DNA of 64,000 nucleotides from Nothopassalora personata (lineage: Eukaryota; Ascomycota; Dothideomycetes; Mycosphaerellales; Mycosphaerellaceae). Position numbers and translations under genes: made by a program. Where the stretch lies: assembly GCA_033816765.1 (NCBI GenBank), contig CM066291.1:62001-126000 (forward strand). Reading direction: 5' to 3'. Of this stretch, positions 31,231-44,578 are shown one piece after another. A model generated the notes under the pieces. The model was not told where the DNA came from and searched no databases. It saw only the letters and a list, made by a program, of their open reading frames with translations. How positions within the stretch are numbered: position 1 is the first letter of the stretch; every line of letters starts with the position of its first letter.

Positions 31231-31636
31231 TGTTACGGTTCTAATCTAGGGCTAAAGGAAGCTAACCTATTAGACCTCCACAATTAGTAGGCGCTTCCGC
31301 CCGAGAAGCGCTCTCTCGCCCGTAGGAATGAAACTAAGGAACCGAGAGAGTAACTGAAGTGATCTCCTTAACCTCGTTAATCTCGGTAATCTCGAGAGAA
31401 CATAGAGAGCATAGAGAGCACGGAGAGTAACGCTCTATCTCCCTTGTATTTAGGAACGCTAAGAAACCCTTATGGTTCTAATGCGTTCAACTTATGTTAC
31501 TATCTCACTAATTAGAATATAACTCTTATTCCTATCATTTATCTTCGCTTAGCTTACTTTAGCCTCTCTAAAGAATACCGCCACGTGACTTGACTTATCT
31601 CTCTTTTGAGACTAGCCCTAGAACGAGATAATAACA
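31231..31636 (+). repeat. 5' LTR of B-prime
   Basis: 406 bp; aligns with the B LTR throughout, TGTTACGG...ATAACA. Confidence 0.9.
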
Positions 31637-31653
31637 CTTTAAACGCCCTTAGG

Positions 31654-33678
31654 ATAAGCGCTACTTAAGCAGCTAGTAGGGGAACACCCGCCCCTAGCGA
31701 AGTAGGAAGCATCCGCCGTGCGCTACTATAACAGACCACTACGAAGGACGATAAGTCTAATGACGATAACGAGCCTACTCTAAGAAAGAATGACGTTAAG
31801 GCCGCTAAGCTAGACCTCTTCTATAGAGACAGGGCTAAGTTCGACGACTAGATTAATTAGATGGATATGTATCTTATGTTTAACCTAGTCGATGCCGATA
31901 AAAGAACTATCTTCGCTATTACGTACCTTCGCGGAAGTACGTAGAACTAGATCAAACCTTACCTTAAGGAATACCTTAAAGGTATAGGACGACAAGACCC
32001 TACCGGAATGTTTAGGAGCTACACCCTTTTTAAAGAAAAGATAAAGTTAATCTTTAGAACCTCGAACGAAGTCTAATAGGCTATACGAATCATTTAACAC
32101 CTAAAGTAGAAGACGTCTACTTTAGAGTATGCCGCCATATTCGAATAATACGGACAAATCACTAGATGGGACTAGACGGCGTTAATAACTATGTTCCGAC
32201 GTAGACTTAAGGACTCCGTTAAGCACGAGTTAATAAGACACGGGGGACAGATTACTAACCTTAAAGAGCTAATGAAGGCGTCGATTAACATCGATAACTA
32301 GCTCTAGGAACGATACTAGGAGAAGAAATACGACTCTAAAGTAGGAGGAATAGTAGGATACGCTCCGGACCGTAGACCCTTAGGAGGATACGTTACGAAG
32401 GGAGAATTCTCACGATAAAGCTAGCCCTACTATAGACCACAGCTAATGGAACTAGACGTTACCTAACGAGGACGGAGGATCGACAAGAGTAGGGGCTACG
32501 GAAAGAAGCCCTTTAAAGGAAAAGGAAAACTTACATACTATGCCTATAGTAAGGAAGGTCACATAGCGCGGGATTGCCGCGGTAAAAATATAGTGCGCCG
32601 CGAGCAATTTAATATAATGCAACCCCAAACTAGTAAATCCGAGAGCAGCGTTAGATCTCGAGGAGATACCGACTATACTTAGAGAGTAGGGGAGAGAGCT
32701 AGTAATAGAAGCACGACGCCTCTCCTAGACCCCTTAGAAGGACGAGGAGGATACTATAGGTAGCAAATGGTAGTTATTCCATTTAATGCGAAGAACTAAC
32801 TACGACAGTTTAATATAATAATTTGAAGAGTCGACTACGAGATCGAATCCGAGTCTCGAAATAGTTATAGAAGCCTTTATTATCGATTCTATTACTAAGA
32901 CTCGTGTTAAATCCACTACGCCGCGAAGTTAGGCGCAGGGTATTAGCCTTAGCAACTACGAGGAACCCTAGGAGCGACGTATAGGCAAGACGCTACGCTC
33001 CGAGAAGTAGACATCGACGAATCCTACTTCGATAAAGATAGAAGCGATAAAGAAAATCAGGACCTAGGATAGAACGGATCGTAGTTACTAGAACTACAAG
33101 AAGAAAGTTAAGAAACTACCGGGCTAAGTACTATTAAGGAAGACTAGGATCCGGAAGAATTAAGCGAAGAAGATTCCTCCGAAGGAGAAGAGAGCGACAC
33201 TAACGACGACAATAAACAACTTACCTTCACGGTAGATGTACCTAAGAAACTGTACGATATAATCATCTACCTATAAAGAAGGTACGAGGAATTCCTACCT
33301 AAGATAGGCGAACGAAGGAGGCTACATTCCATTGAGTTTAATAAGACACTCGACACCCTACGAGGCATAGCCTAGGAATACCTACTTATGAAAACAACCG
33401 AGAATCTAGCAACCGCCATTATAGAACGACTACCTATAGGAAGCCGAATAACAGGTACCGGATACCTAACACTAGTAGGAACTTTCGTCTTAAACGAACT
33501 ACGAATAGTAGTACAGCACGTACGGGCTCTCTACTTAGAATCGTAGAAGATCTAGGAACGCAATAGACTACAAGTGTAGACATAGGGTAACGGGCTATAG
33601 GTTCTAGCTAAAGCCTCTAGGCACGAAGCATAGCGAACTATATACTATTCGGGAAAAGGATTAGCTCCCTAGGAATAA
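31654..33678 (+). pseudogene. gag: Degraded gag of B-prime
   Basis: Collinear with B Gag and exactly the same length (2025 bp). The start codon is ATA, Trp/Gln codons are TAG/TAA throughout, and the zinc-knuckle Cys codons are hit (ACATACTATGCCTATAGTAA region near 32530). The gag stop is TAA. Confidence 0.88.
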
Positions 33679-34109
33679 GCGACCGGAGGGAGTTATGTAA
33701 TACTTAGGCTTATACATCGACATTAAACATAGTTTTCTAGACATAAGCAATCGTTAACGGACACAAAACTAGTGTTATAATCGACTTAGGAGTAGCGGGG
33801 AACTTTATCTCCGAGTCTTTTATAAGAAGAAACGGGTTAGCTACCCTAAAGAAGAAATGGGGTTACGAGTTGATCGCGGTAAACGGATTATCGTTACCTA
33901 GCGTAGAATGGGAGACGATACTATTGCTACTAGCTATCTAATAGTACTACGAGAATATTACCTTAGATGTTACTAATATAGCTAGTTATAACATAGTATT
34001 AGGTATGCCTTAGTTAAGAAAGCATAATCTAGTAATCGACTAGAGAAGAGGAGTACTTACATTTAGGGAATGCGATTGCGTTATCGACATTTAGCCTACG
34101 TAGTAGTAG

Positions 34110-34306
34110 TGTAAGGGGCAGCCTAGTAGCTAACCCCTACATGTGGCCTTATATATAACATGCGGTCGCGACCGGCTGCTAAGCCGCACGTGACACGCAT
34201 AAGTACACCTTACGACGCGCGATGCGTCTTAAACAAAAGGCAAGAATTAGTTCATCTACGACTGGTAGGTCGTAGGCGTGCTATACATTACGACATCCCC
34301 TTAACA
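34110..34306 (+). repeat. 5' LTR of F2
   Basis: 197 bp. AAGAATTAG (34242-34250) pairs with the PBS. Confidence 0.9.
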
Positions 34307-34309
34307 GTT

Positions 34310-34318
34310 CTAATTCTT
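34310..34318 (+). other. Putative self-primer binding site of F2
   Basis: CTAATTCTT, three bases (GTT) after the LTR, is the exact reverse complement of AAGAATTAG at 34242-34250. Confidence 0.75.
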
Positions 34319-34399
34319 CTCTTTATTGTAATCTATATACGCTATAGAGTCCGAACGCGACGACAGCAGCGCTACGCCTACGGCTCCCCTAAGCCCTAG

Positions 34400-37300
34400 G
34401 GCCTAGCAATAAGCGAGGCGTGTAGCCTTAGTCGTAAGGAGGGATGCCCTTCGGGTAGAGGTTAAGGAGAAGGAGATATAGAGGGAGATTGAACAGTTGG
34501 AGATCTTGCGGGACGCAAGCGTGCCGCCGGCGGACCCTTAGGGCGAATCCGGCGGAGAACTATCCCCTACTCCCCCTCCCCCTCCTCTATCTATAGTAAC
34601 TGACGATAATATCGTAGCTCGAGGCGCGGTCGCATCGCATGCGACACGTTTGCGTCTTAAAGAACCTACGCCTTTTAGAGGGGACTCGATTAAGAAAGCA
34701 CGGGTATTCCTAAGGAGCTCTCTCTTATCTTTGCCCTCTTAGGCGGCACGTATGCGACGAACGAGTCAAAGGTCCTATATAGGGTTATGTACCTAAGCGG
34801 AGAGGCAAGTGAGCGATGACACGCTAACTATAGCGTCCTTAACCTTAAAGGGTATATATACTAGGACTTTAAGGAGTTCTATCGAGACGTATACGGTAAT
34901 CCTATAAACCGCGTGCTTAACGTAATGTTAGAGTATAAGGCGGTGAAACAGAAGGACAACTAGATAGTGCGTTAGTTTGCGACTAAGCTAGATGTTATAG
35001 AGGATTAGTTAGGGGACTATACGGAGGCGCAACGCGTGCGACATATGCTCGCTAAGCTTAGGCCTAGCCTACGGTCCGCAATCGTCAAGTTTTATAACAT
35101 CCTAACAACTAGAGAGGAACTAGTAATCCTAGGTTCGCGCATTAAAAGCACGGAGCGTGGTAGCGGAGGGCACGACCGCGGGTAGCATAGTCGCCGTAGG
35201 CGAGAGACTAAGGGCGACTAAGGGCGAAGCGATCGTAGCTCGAAGCAGTAGAAGCATAGTTAGGCGTCGCGCGACCCGGGTACGAGTTACTAGCGGGACG
35301 CCGGCGGATCGTCTATAACCTTCGATAGGACTAAAGCGGAGTGCTATAGATGCTATAAGAAGGGTCACATTAAGACGGATTGCCCGAATAGGCACCTATA
35401 GAAGGACCGTAGCGCGTAAGCGGTTCGTAGGGTAGACGCTACGAAGGCTCTAACTAAGAAGGGCAGCGACTAGGGAAAAGGTAGAGGACTAGAAGTAGGT
35501 CGCTCCTAAGTCCGAGTTTTCCTAAAGTCGACCCCTTAAGGCGAGTGGATGTGTGTCCATCGCAGCGACTAGGGAAAAGGTAGAGGACTATAAGTAGGTC
35601 GCTCCTAAGTCCGAGTTTTCCTAAAGTCGACCCCTTAAGGCGAGTAGATACGTGTCTAGCGCGTCACTTGCGAGGCGTAGTCGAGACTCGTAAGGGCTTT
35701 CGCGAGGCTACGTTTCTCCTAGATGACTATGCGGATCTTAGCCTAGTGTCGTATAAGTATGTACTCCGACATCAAATGCAACCTATTAATAGGGTAAGGC
35801 TACCGAAGTTAGAGTCGTATACGTATAACCTAGGGTATTGCTACGGCGCCTTTGCGGTTCGGCTACGACTCGCTAATAACGCGGGAGTAGAGCGCGTGAG
35901 TAACGCCATCTACTACGCGGTGCCTATGGGTAGGCCATTAGTAATTTTAGGTAGACCCTAGCGGCATCGTAATCGGATAGTAAAGGCCGATAAGGATGAC
36001 TAGTGGTACTACGGTGTAGAGACGCCTACGGTTTAGCAGCGTAACGCACGCGAGTTCCTTAAGGATCTCGAGAGCTTAAAGTAGGTTTATACGATAAGTG
36101 TTCGGGCTATTACTACAGCAGTACCTAAAGGAGAGGGCCCCTCGTAGCCTAAAGAATTTGTAGACTTCCGAGATGTATACGTACCTAATGAGTAGGCGAA
36201 GCGCAAGATGCCTAACGGGGTTAAGCATGCGATTAATCTCGTTAAAGGAAAGAAACCCCCTTTTAAGCCGCTGTACTACTAGTCCTTAACTAAGTTAGAG
36301 GCCTTAAAGAAGTACCTTACGCAAGCAATAGAGAAGGGGTAGATTAGGCGGTCCGTAAGCGAGGCGGGTGCGCCTATCCTGTTCGTGCTAAAGAAGAATA
36401 GCACTCTTAGGCTCTATGTTAATTATAGAGGCCTAAATGAGATTATAGTAAAGAACCGATACCCCCTACCCCTAATTAGCGAGACGCTAGATAGGCTATT
36501 AGGTTCTAGGTTCTTTACTATAATCGATTTAAAGGACGCCTACTATCGTATCCCTATTAAGCGAGGCGATGAGTGGAAGACTACGTTTCGTACGCGATAC
36601 GGACACTACGAGTACCTAGTAATGCCGTTCGGGTTAACTAACGCACCAGCAACCTTTTAAGGGTATATTAACAAGGCGCTAACCGGCTTAGTTAATAACA
36701 TTTGCGTAGTCTACCTAGATGATATCCTTATCTATAGCGAGACGCGTAAGGCACACGTGCGAGCCGTACGCGCGGTGCTAGAGAGGCTACGAAAGTTTAC
36801 CCTATTCGCAAACCCTAAGAAGTGTCACTTCTTCTAGGAGAGTATAGAGTTCCTTAGGTTTGTCGTAAGCGCCGTAGGCGTATCGATAGATAGGAGTAGG
36901 GTAGCCGCTATCGAGGAATAGCCTATACCTACGACCTTTTATAAGGTCTAGTCCTTCCTTAGGTTTTGCAACTTCTACCGGCGTTTTATAGAAGGATACT
37001 TAAGGGTCTACAAGCTCCTAACGGACCTGCTAAAGGGATCTAAGGACGGCAAGAAGCACGGCCCTCTTACGTAGACCTTAAGCGAAGAGTAGGCGTTTCG
37101 ATAGCTTAAGGCCGGATTCTTAGGTGCACTAATACTTAGGCACTTCGATCCTACGCTACGTACGCGAGTCGAGACGGATGCCTTAGGTTTCGCGATCGTA
37201 GGTATTATATCTCAATTATTTAGTGCTAAGTAGCATCCTATCGCGTTCTATTCACGTAAGATAATACTAGCTAAGTGCAACTACGAGACGCACGATTAGG

Positions 37301-39229
37301 AGCTACTTATAGTAGTTAAGGCTTTTAAGCATTAGAGGCCATACTTAGAGGGCGCTACGTATACGGTGCGAGTGCTAGTCGACTACGCTAACCTATAGGG
37401 CTTTATAACAGTAAAGCAGCTAAATAGGCGGTAAGCTCGATAGGCTACGTTCCTACAGTCTTTTAATTTTATAGTAGAGCATCGGCCGAGTAAGACTAAC
37501 CTAGCCGACGCGCCTTCGAGACGTAGTAACTACGTAGCTATAACGTAACAAACTTCGAACTTGCTACCTACCTTATAAAGTAAGCTGTCTTTCTAGAAGG
37601 AGTCTCTAGAAGGGACAAGCGAGCCGACGGTAAAGCGCGTGCTTACTACCTACGAGGCGATATAGGGCAATATAGGCGCGGCGATAGTAGTACGGAGAGG
37701 TAACCTTCCCTATTAAGACAAGCCGTCTTTACTAGCAGTAGTGTACGCTACAGTAATACAGGGTTAAGCTTACAGCTCGACGGGTGAGTTAATCCTACTC
37801 TTAATAAAGATCGCGTAGTAGTAAGACGACTAGTATATCGTATACTTAGCGTAGGCGCTAAGCGCGAGGGACGTTAAGGGATAGCATATAAAGGATGACC
37901 TTATGTACTGCGGACGCGATCGTGGTACCTAGGGATTACGCAATTAGGTCGTATCTAATTCGTATACACTACGACGACGTCCTCGCGGGTCACTTTAGAA
38001 GGACTAAGACTAAAGAGCTATTACGACGTAATTATTAGTAGGACTCACTTAGCACGGACGTGAAACAATACGTCCAAGCCTATAGAACCTACTAGGGTTC
38101 GAAGGCGAGGCGCTATCGACCCTACGGCGAGCTATAACCGCTTCCTAGACCGGAGCGACCGTAGTAGGAAATTACTATAGATTTCATTACGGACCTACCT
38201 CTAAGCACGCGAGCCGGTTACGTGTATAATACGATCCTAGTAATAGTCGATTGCTACTGAAAAATGAGCTTGTACATCCCGACGACGAAGACTTATATAG
38301 CCGTAGAGCTTACGAGGCTCCTACGAGACGAAGTCGTGCGACACTATAGTGTCCCGTTAGGCATAGTAAGCGACCGAGGTCCGGTCTTCACTAGTTAGTT
38401 TTAGAGTGACTTCTACTTCGAGGCGCGTATAAAGCGTAAGCTATCTACGGCCTTTTACCCTTAGACTAACGGCTAAACTAAGAGGGTAAACTAAACCCTC
38501 GAATAATACCTTCGTTATTACTACAGTAACAATTAAACTAAGTAGGCTAAGTAGCTTGCAGTTGCTGAATTCGCAGCTAATAACAGTATCTACCTAACAC
38601 TACGGATGAGTCCGTTCGAAATAGCGCACGGTTAGCGACCTAAGATTGCTCCTATACTAACTAGATCTCGAGACGAGACCTAGGGGGGGGAAGTACTAGC
38701 AGCGGTAATAGCTGCGAGTCGCATGCAAAAACTACGCGCTACACTCGAGGAGCGATAGAAGGCTATAGTAGAAAGCTAGGCTCGCTACTATAACAAGACC
38801 TACTAAGCTAAGACCTACCGCGTAGGTAACTTAGTCCTATTATTAACGAAGAACCTCAAGTTAGTAGTGCTAAAGAAGAAGATAGGTCCGAAGTTTATTG
38901 GCCTATACCGTATTACGGACGCTGTCGGTTCGTAGGCGTACCGCCTAGCGCTACTAGCCGACTTAAAGCTCTACAACGTCTTCTATGTCTCTCTCCTCGA
39001 GCCGTATATCGGTAGCGATAAGGATGGACCCGTACCCCCTCTAGCTAATAAGGACGGAGAGTATAAGGTAGAGGCAGTACTAGATAGGCGTAAGCGTAAG
39101 GGCAAGCTACAGTATCTAGTCTAGTAGAAGGACTAGCTAGAGGAGTACAATAGCTAGGAACCGGCGGAGGGCCTCGCGAATGCGGATCGTATAGTAGCCG
39201 ACTATAAGGCGTTAAGGAGAAGCAAATAA
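34400..39229 (+). pseudogene. Degraded gag-pol of F2
   Basis: Gag-like part to about 35400, ending with an intact zinc knuckle CYRCYKKGHIKTDC (35341-35382). A protease-like region at 35650-35960 is open for 97 codons. [21 protein letters not shown] and [13 protein letters not shown] (36385-36657), YLDDILIY near 36710. RNase H: ETDALGFAI near 37175. Integrase 37980-38600. Chromodomain-like end YKVEAVLDRR...YLV...EPAEGL (39060-39190). Order PR-RT-RH-IN-CHD. About 30 stops, mainly TAG at Trp/Gln codons. Confidence 0.85.
35464..35661 (+). repeat. 99-bp tandem duplication in F2
   Basis: CAGCGACTAGGGAAAAGGTA starts at 35464 and again at 35563. F has this block once (around 5525). 99 bp preserves the frame, between the zinc knuckle and protease. 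Confidence 0.8.
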
Positions 39230-39299
39230 GACTAGCACTAGAGCATAAACAAAACTTTTCTTAACTATAAACAAAACAAAAGCTAAAGAGTAGCGCGCC

Positions 39300-40299
39300 T
39301 ACTAGGGGCTACGTAGAGTAGTAGTAGGCGAGGAGCCCGCGAGCAGCGTATAAGGCGAGCGCCTCAGTTGTCGTTACGTAGTGACTTAGGCAAGAATGCC
39401 TAGTCGGCGGCGGTAGTATCGATGTTCAACGCCTATAGGAACTAGGACTACGGTTAGTAGGGTACACGTAGGCGAGGAACATACGACTTACGGCGCGGCC
39501 GAGTTCGAACAGCCTATTAAGGGCGCGGTTCTACTCCTACTAGAGCGCGAGGGCTTCGGCGGCGGGGGCGGCGGCAGTGGTGGCGGCGGCGGCGGAGGCA
39601 CGCATACGGGTCTCCCCGGCACGCTTATGCTTATAGGCATTAAACTGCCTAATAGCCTATAGGAAGGGTTAGCCGAAGCATAGGGGACGTACTAGAGCCC
39701 TCCCCCGCGAGTAGTAGTCGACTCCCACGAGCGAAGCAGCGACTTACCTCCTTAATGTCGTTACCTAGCTAGGCACACAGGCGGATCTGCTCTACTAGCT
39801 CCTACTACTAGAGGTCTATAGGCGCCTAGCCTATTATAGCCGTGAGGAAGTCGCGCTAGGACCGCGCGGCGCGTAGGCGGCTCACTAGCGAGGCGATAGC
39901 GTAGCTAGTGTTAGGCACGCAGCTATGTTTACTACGCCTGTAGCGGCTACACTTCTTTAGGAGCTCGCCGGTAGTAACACTATTACAGTTATTAGCCTCG
40001 TCTAGTAAGTGGTTAGTATACGAATCGTAGGCGACACGCGTAGAGACTTACCCCTAACGAAGTACGGGAGGCACCGCATGTACATGTTAATTCTCTACGA
40101 GAGCTTAGTAGCTAGCGAGGGCGTTAGTAGCTGCGAGGGTGATGCTAGTCGCTTACGACTACTAGGCGTTCTAGAGGCGTCGCGCACTAGAGCCGCCTAG
40201 CGGCGCTCGTCTTCTACGGCGCTAGTAGTACTATCGCTACTAGTACTACTAGAGGAGGCGGAGCGGCTAGAGAATAGCGGCGAGGAGGGCACGGTAGAC
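39300..40299 (-). pseudogene. Degraded antisense accessory ORF of F2
   Basis: Minus-strand ATG at 40299 reads MSTVPSSPLFSSRSASSSSS (Ser-rich). After a frame change the reading is YDSYTNHLLDEANNCNSVTTG, LLKKCSRYRRSKHSCVPN, SLVSRLRAAR, matching the inverted F copy at 7335-7500. No known domain. Position (between pol and 3' LTR, antisense) matches the Zn-cluster ORFs of A, B and C, but the sequence is unrelated. Confidence 0.6.
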
Positions 40300-40564
40300 A
40301 TAATAATAATAATGATGCTAGCGAGGCGCTTGCGATAATAGTACGGTGCGGGTACGTAGTAGTAGTGTAGCGAAGGTAATAAGCTAGGAGCGTACTAAGA
40401 AAGGGCTAGGTTAGGCTAGAGTTTTATGCCCCTAACTAGCTGCGTTGGCATAGCAACTAAGCCTTACTCACCTACACCTACATAACGACACGCACGCAAC
40501 CCGCATATAGGCCGCATAGTAACTATAGTTCTAGAAGTACATAGGAGCCTCTACGTAGTAACTA

Positions 40565-40600
40565 GCGAGCTGAGGACAGCTCGCACGGGAGGGGAGGCAA
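40565..40600 (+). other. PPT-proximal hairpin and polypurine tract of F2
   Basis: GCGAGCTG-AGGA-CAGCTCGC (40565-40584), perfect 8-bp arms. Then GGGAGGGGAGG, ending a few bases before the LTR at 40602. Confidence 0.85.
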
Positions 40601-40601
40601 T

Positions 40602-40798
40602 TGTAAGGGGTAGCCTAGTAGCTAACCCCTATATATAGCCTTACATATAACATGCGGTCGCGACCGGCTGCTAAGCCGCACGTGACACGCATAAGTACAC
40701 CTTGCGACGCGCGATGCGTCTTGAACAAAAGGCAAGAATTAGTTCATCTACGACTAGTAGGTCGTGGGCGTGCTATACATTGCGACATCCCCTTAACA
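40602..40798 (+). repeat. 3' LTR of F2
   Basis: 197 bp, a few transitions from the 5' LTR. Followed by AGTAG. Confidence 0.9.
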
Positions 40799-43700
40799 AG
40801 TAGCGTTCACTAGTAGATAAGGTAAGGAAACAGCTGAACGAGATATAGCTTACGCCGAATAGAAGGATAGAAGAACTACCTTCGACCGGGATAGACACTA
40901 GCGTAGGGCTACCGGGTTACGAAGTCACTAGAAGTGATAGAAGTAACGCACTATCGAAGAGTACTAACATCTTAGAGTTAAGTATTCCTAAGGAGTATCG
41001 TAAGTGGTCGCGACTCTTTAAAGAGGAGAGAGGCAAAACCGCCTTATCTAAGCACCGCCTATAGGATTATAAGATTAACATTTAGCTAGGGAAAGAGCCT
41101 CTATAGGGACCCCTATATTAAATGTCTAAGAAAGAGCTATAGACCCTACGAGAATAGCTAAAGGAGAAGCTAGCTAAAGGATAGATAAGAAGATCTACCT
41201 TAAGTGTAGGAACTCTATGCATGTTCGTTCTAAAAGCAAACGGGAAGTTACGACTCGTATAAGACTATAGGAAGTTAAACGAGATTACGATTAAGAACCG
41301 ATACCCGCTACCTAACATCGAAGAAGCATAAGATAGATTAACCGGATTAGACTAGTACACGAAGATTGACCTACGAGATGCTTTCTACGCTATACGAATA
41401 GCGGAAGGAGAAGAATGGAAAACCGCTTTTAGAACGAGATACGGACTTTACGAATTCTTAGTTATACTAATAGGATTAACTAACGTACCCGCATCCTATT
41501 AGGACCTTGTTAACGAGACACTTAGAGACCTACTCGACGTATGCGTTATCGTATATATAGACGACATACTAGTCTACACGAAAGGATCCCTATAGAAACA
41601 CATAAGACAAGTCTAAGACGTCTTCGCACGACTTACGCAATTAGGATTTAAGACGGTACCCGAGAAATGCGAATTCTATAAGAAAGAAGTTAAATTCCTA
41701 GGCTTTATTATTAGCACTATAGGGATAACAATCGACCCTACGAAGACATAGTTAATTAGAGAGTAGCTAGAACCGAAAACAGTTAAGGACGTACAATCAT
41801 TCCTTAGACTAACGAACTATAACCAGAAATTCATTAAGGACTATTTAAAGACAGCAGTACTAATAACGATGCTTATAAGAAAGGACGTTACCTAGAAATA
41901 GGGAAAGGAATAGATTAAAGCATTTAAGAAACTTAAGGAACAATGCGCTTTAGCCCCTACGCTTCGACTATTCGATAGTAGTAAGGAAGTCCACGTCGAG
42001 ACCAATGTGTCTAACATAGTAATAGGCGCGTGTATAATATAGATACACGATGGATAGAGACACCTAGTAGCCTATTACTCCCGGAAAATGACTATAGTAG
42101 AACAGAACTACGACATCTATAATAAAGAGCTTCTAGCCATTGTTACTACTATGTAACATTAGAGAGTATATGTCGAGGGCCTACCGAAGTTAACGATTCT
42201 TTCTAACTATAAGAATCTTACGTACTTTATAACGACGAAAGAACTTACCCGAAGACAAGCCCGCTAGTCGGAGCTGCTAGGATAGTATAAGTTCGAAATT
42301 AAATATACTCTAGGACGAGAGAACGGCCGCGCCGACGCGCTGAGCTAAAGAAGCGACTACATAGAAGGAAAAGAACTAGTGCAACATAAAATATTGAAGA
42401 CGAACCCCGACGGAAGTCTTAGTACTAATACAAGAGAATTTAACAACATCGTACGGATATTAGGCGATAGGGACGAACAATTCCCTATATCGTAAGGAAA
42501 ATACTAGGTACTAAAGGATCGAGAAGAAGAATGTATACGACAACATTACGACGGACTAACTTATAGACACCCCGGAACTTTAAAAACAATAGACCTAATA
42601 TAACGCAGCTTCTCATTTCTATAGATAAGACTTAAGGTGTTACGCTACATTAAACAATACGTACACTACTAACGAAACAAGGCTACGAGACATGCAAAAT
42701 ATAGACACCTACAGTTTAGGACACTACCGACGAAACCATGGAACGAAGTTATAATAGACTTTATTACGAAACTCCTACCGTTAAGGGATTAAGTTACGAA
42801 ACAACTATACGACATAATACTAGTTATAGTTAATAGACTTACGAAATACGCATACTTTATTCCTATATTAGAAACATACAATGTAGAGCAGCTCGGATAC
42901 CTCGTACTAGATAGACTTATCCGATACTACGGATTCCCTTAAGCGTTTATAACGGACAGAGATAAGCTATTTACATTAAATTACTAGAAAACGCTTATAG
43001 GAACGATCGGAATTAAACATAAGCTATTAATAGCATATCATCCGGAAATAGACGGATAAACCGAAAGGATAAATTAAACGCTAGAACAATACCTACGACA
43101 CTACATTAACTACGCACAAGACAATTGGGTTTCATTACTACTAATAGCGTAGATTGCACTAAACAACCACAAATTAGAGACAACTTTAACGACGCCATTT
43201 TATGCGAACTTTAGTAAAGATCCTAACCTATTCGGAACACCTAGATCCTATCTATAGGCCGAGAGAGCAATCGTAACGACGGATACTCTTAAGGAAGTGT
43301 ATAAAGAAACACGTAAGGCGATCGAAGATGCATAACGAAAACTGTCTTAATAACGGTAGGACACGAGAAAAATGGCACCTCTACTAAAAGAGGGGGATAA
43401 GGTCTATCTCCTTATAAAAAACTTAAGAATAAGAAGATAGACTAAGAAACTGGATTACGTTAAGGTCGGACCATTTTTAATCGATAAAGTCGTAGGACTA
43501 GTTAACTATCGACTACGACTACCACCTAACGCAAAAATCCACCTAGTCTTCTATATCTCTAAGCTAGAACCCGCAGACGCTAGAACACCTTACTAAGAGA
43601 GCTTCTATTTCGAGCTAGAAGTAGAAAACGAATTTGAAGTCGAAAAAATCCTAGATAAAAAGGGTTAGCGATATCTTATTAAATGGAAGAGATACGACGA

Positions 43701-43825
43701 ATTAGAAAATACATAGTAACTAAAGGAAAACCTACAAAACTGTTAGTAGAAGATTCGGGAGTATTAAAACGGCGCTTACTTAAAGTAACTACACTATAAG
43801 ACATAGTAACTTTTAAGTAAACGGA

Positions 43826-43899
43826 CGACTAGAGTAGGAATCGAATCTACGACCTTAAGAGTGTAGACAGCTTACGCTCTACTACTAAGCTACCTAGCC
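43826..43899 (-). other. tRNA-like sequence in B-prime
   Basis: RIPed counterpart of 23423-23494. It retains two bases next to the T arm that B lacks (GAATCGAATCTACG against GAATCGAACACG), so the B copy carries a deletion. Confidence 0.55.
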
Positions 43900-43939
43900 G
43901 ATTAATAAGAATAGGGGTACAACTTATAAATAAATACCC

Positions 43940-44503
43940 TTACGAAGAAGACGGCTAAGCTACCGACGGCACCGTCTCGCTAGAAGGAGAAAGCTAGAAG
44001 TCGTCCAGAAGACCTTCGACAGCACTCTAGGTCTAAGGAGACAAGGACAGATTAGGAGCACTAGGATCCGCGTCTACTATAGCGTACTCCTACGCCCCTA
44101 GATCCTCGTCTAGTAACAACCGATCTTCTAACGAACGACCCTCCGTAACCTTCTAATTAACCGCATCTAATTGCTTACGAAGGCGCATTTCCTTTATATG
44201 CGCTTCTATTAAGGCATCCTGCCTTTTACTAAGAATCCTCTTCGCGGTATCTAGTTCCTATAACAATTTCTGCCGCTAAAGCGATAAGCGCTTCTACTCG
44301 CCCTCGGTTACCCTCGTATTATAACTCTTTAGATTCCGCTACTAGCACTCGGAACAGCGACTAGATAAGATATACACCTTATACACACGGCCCTCCTTTT
44401 AATAAGAATTATACGGACGCATCGCGGTATCGCCGTTACGGAAGATCTACTAGGCTTTCTTCTTACGGCGAGCGGTAGATTTGGATTAGGAGGAAGAAGA
44501 CAT
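43940..44503 (-). pseudogene. Degraded Zn-cluster antisense ORF of B-prime
   Basis: 564 bp, the same length and frame as the B ORF, with ATG at 44503. Most cluster Cys codons are mutated. It keeps CAG where B has the interrupting TAG. Confidence 0.8.
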
Positions 44504-44578
44504 CGTTACGAGACATAAAAAGGAAGTATAACATAACTTATGAAGCTCTAGGACAGAGCTAGACTAAAAGGGGGATGG

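Larger units (their letters stand above)
34110..40798 (+). mobile_element. Element F2: full-length, partly RIPed chromodomain gypsy, innermost insertion
   Basis: 197-bp LTRs (34110-34306, 40602-40798), TGTAAGG...CTTAACA, with AGTAG at 34105-34109 and 40799-40803. 6689 bp. Gag, pol and an antisense ORF are in the same order as F. Less mutated than F, with a 91-codon open RT stretch, so probably younger than F. Confidence 0.9.
33675..43799 (+). pseudogene. pol: Degraded pol of B-prime, split by F2
   Basis: Segments 33675-34109 (protease) and 40804-43799 (RT, RNase H, integrase, chromodomain), collinear with B Pol. The RT catalytic strand reads VYIDDILVYT at 41555-41580 with Met to Ile. Dozens of RIP-type stops. 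Confidence 0.88.

Noticed and set aside
34160..34399. 79-codon + frame at the start of F2
   Set aside because: It begins inside the 5' LTR and ends before the gag region; no similarity and not preserved in F.
35129..35395. 88-codon minus frame in F2
   Set aside because: Shadow of the gag zinc-knuckle region on the opposite strand; not conserved in F.
40009..40200. 63-codon + frame in F2
   Set aside because: Opposite the degraded antisense ORF; not open in F.
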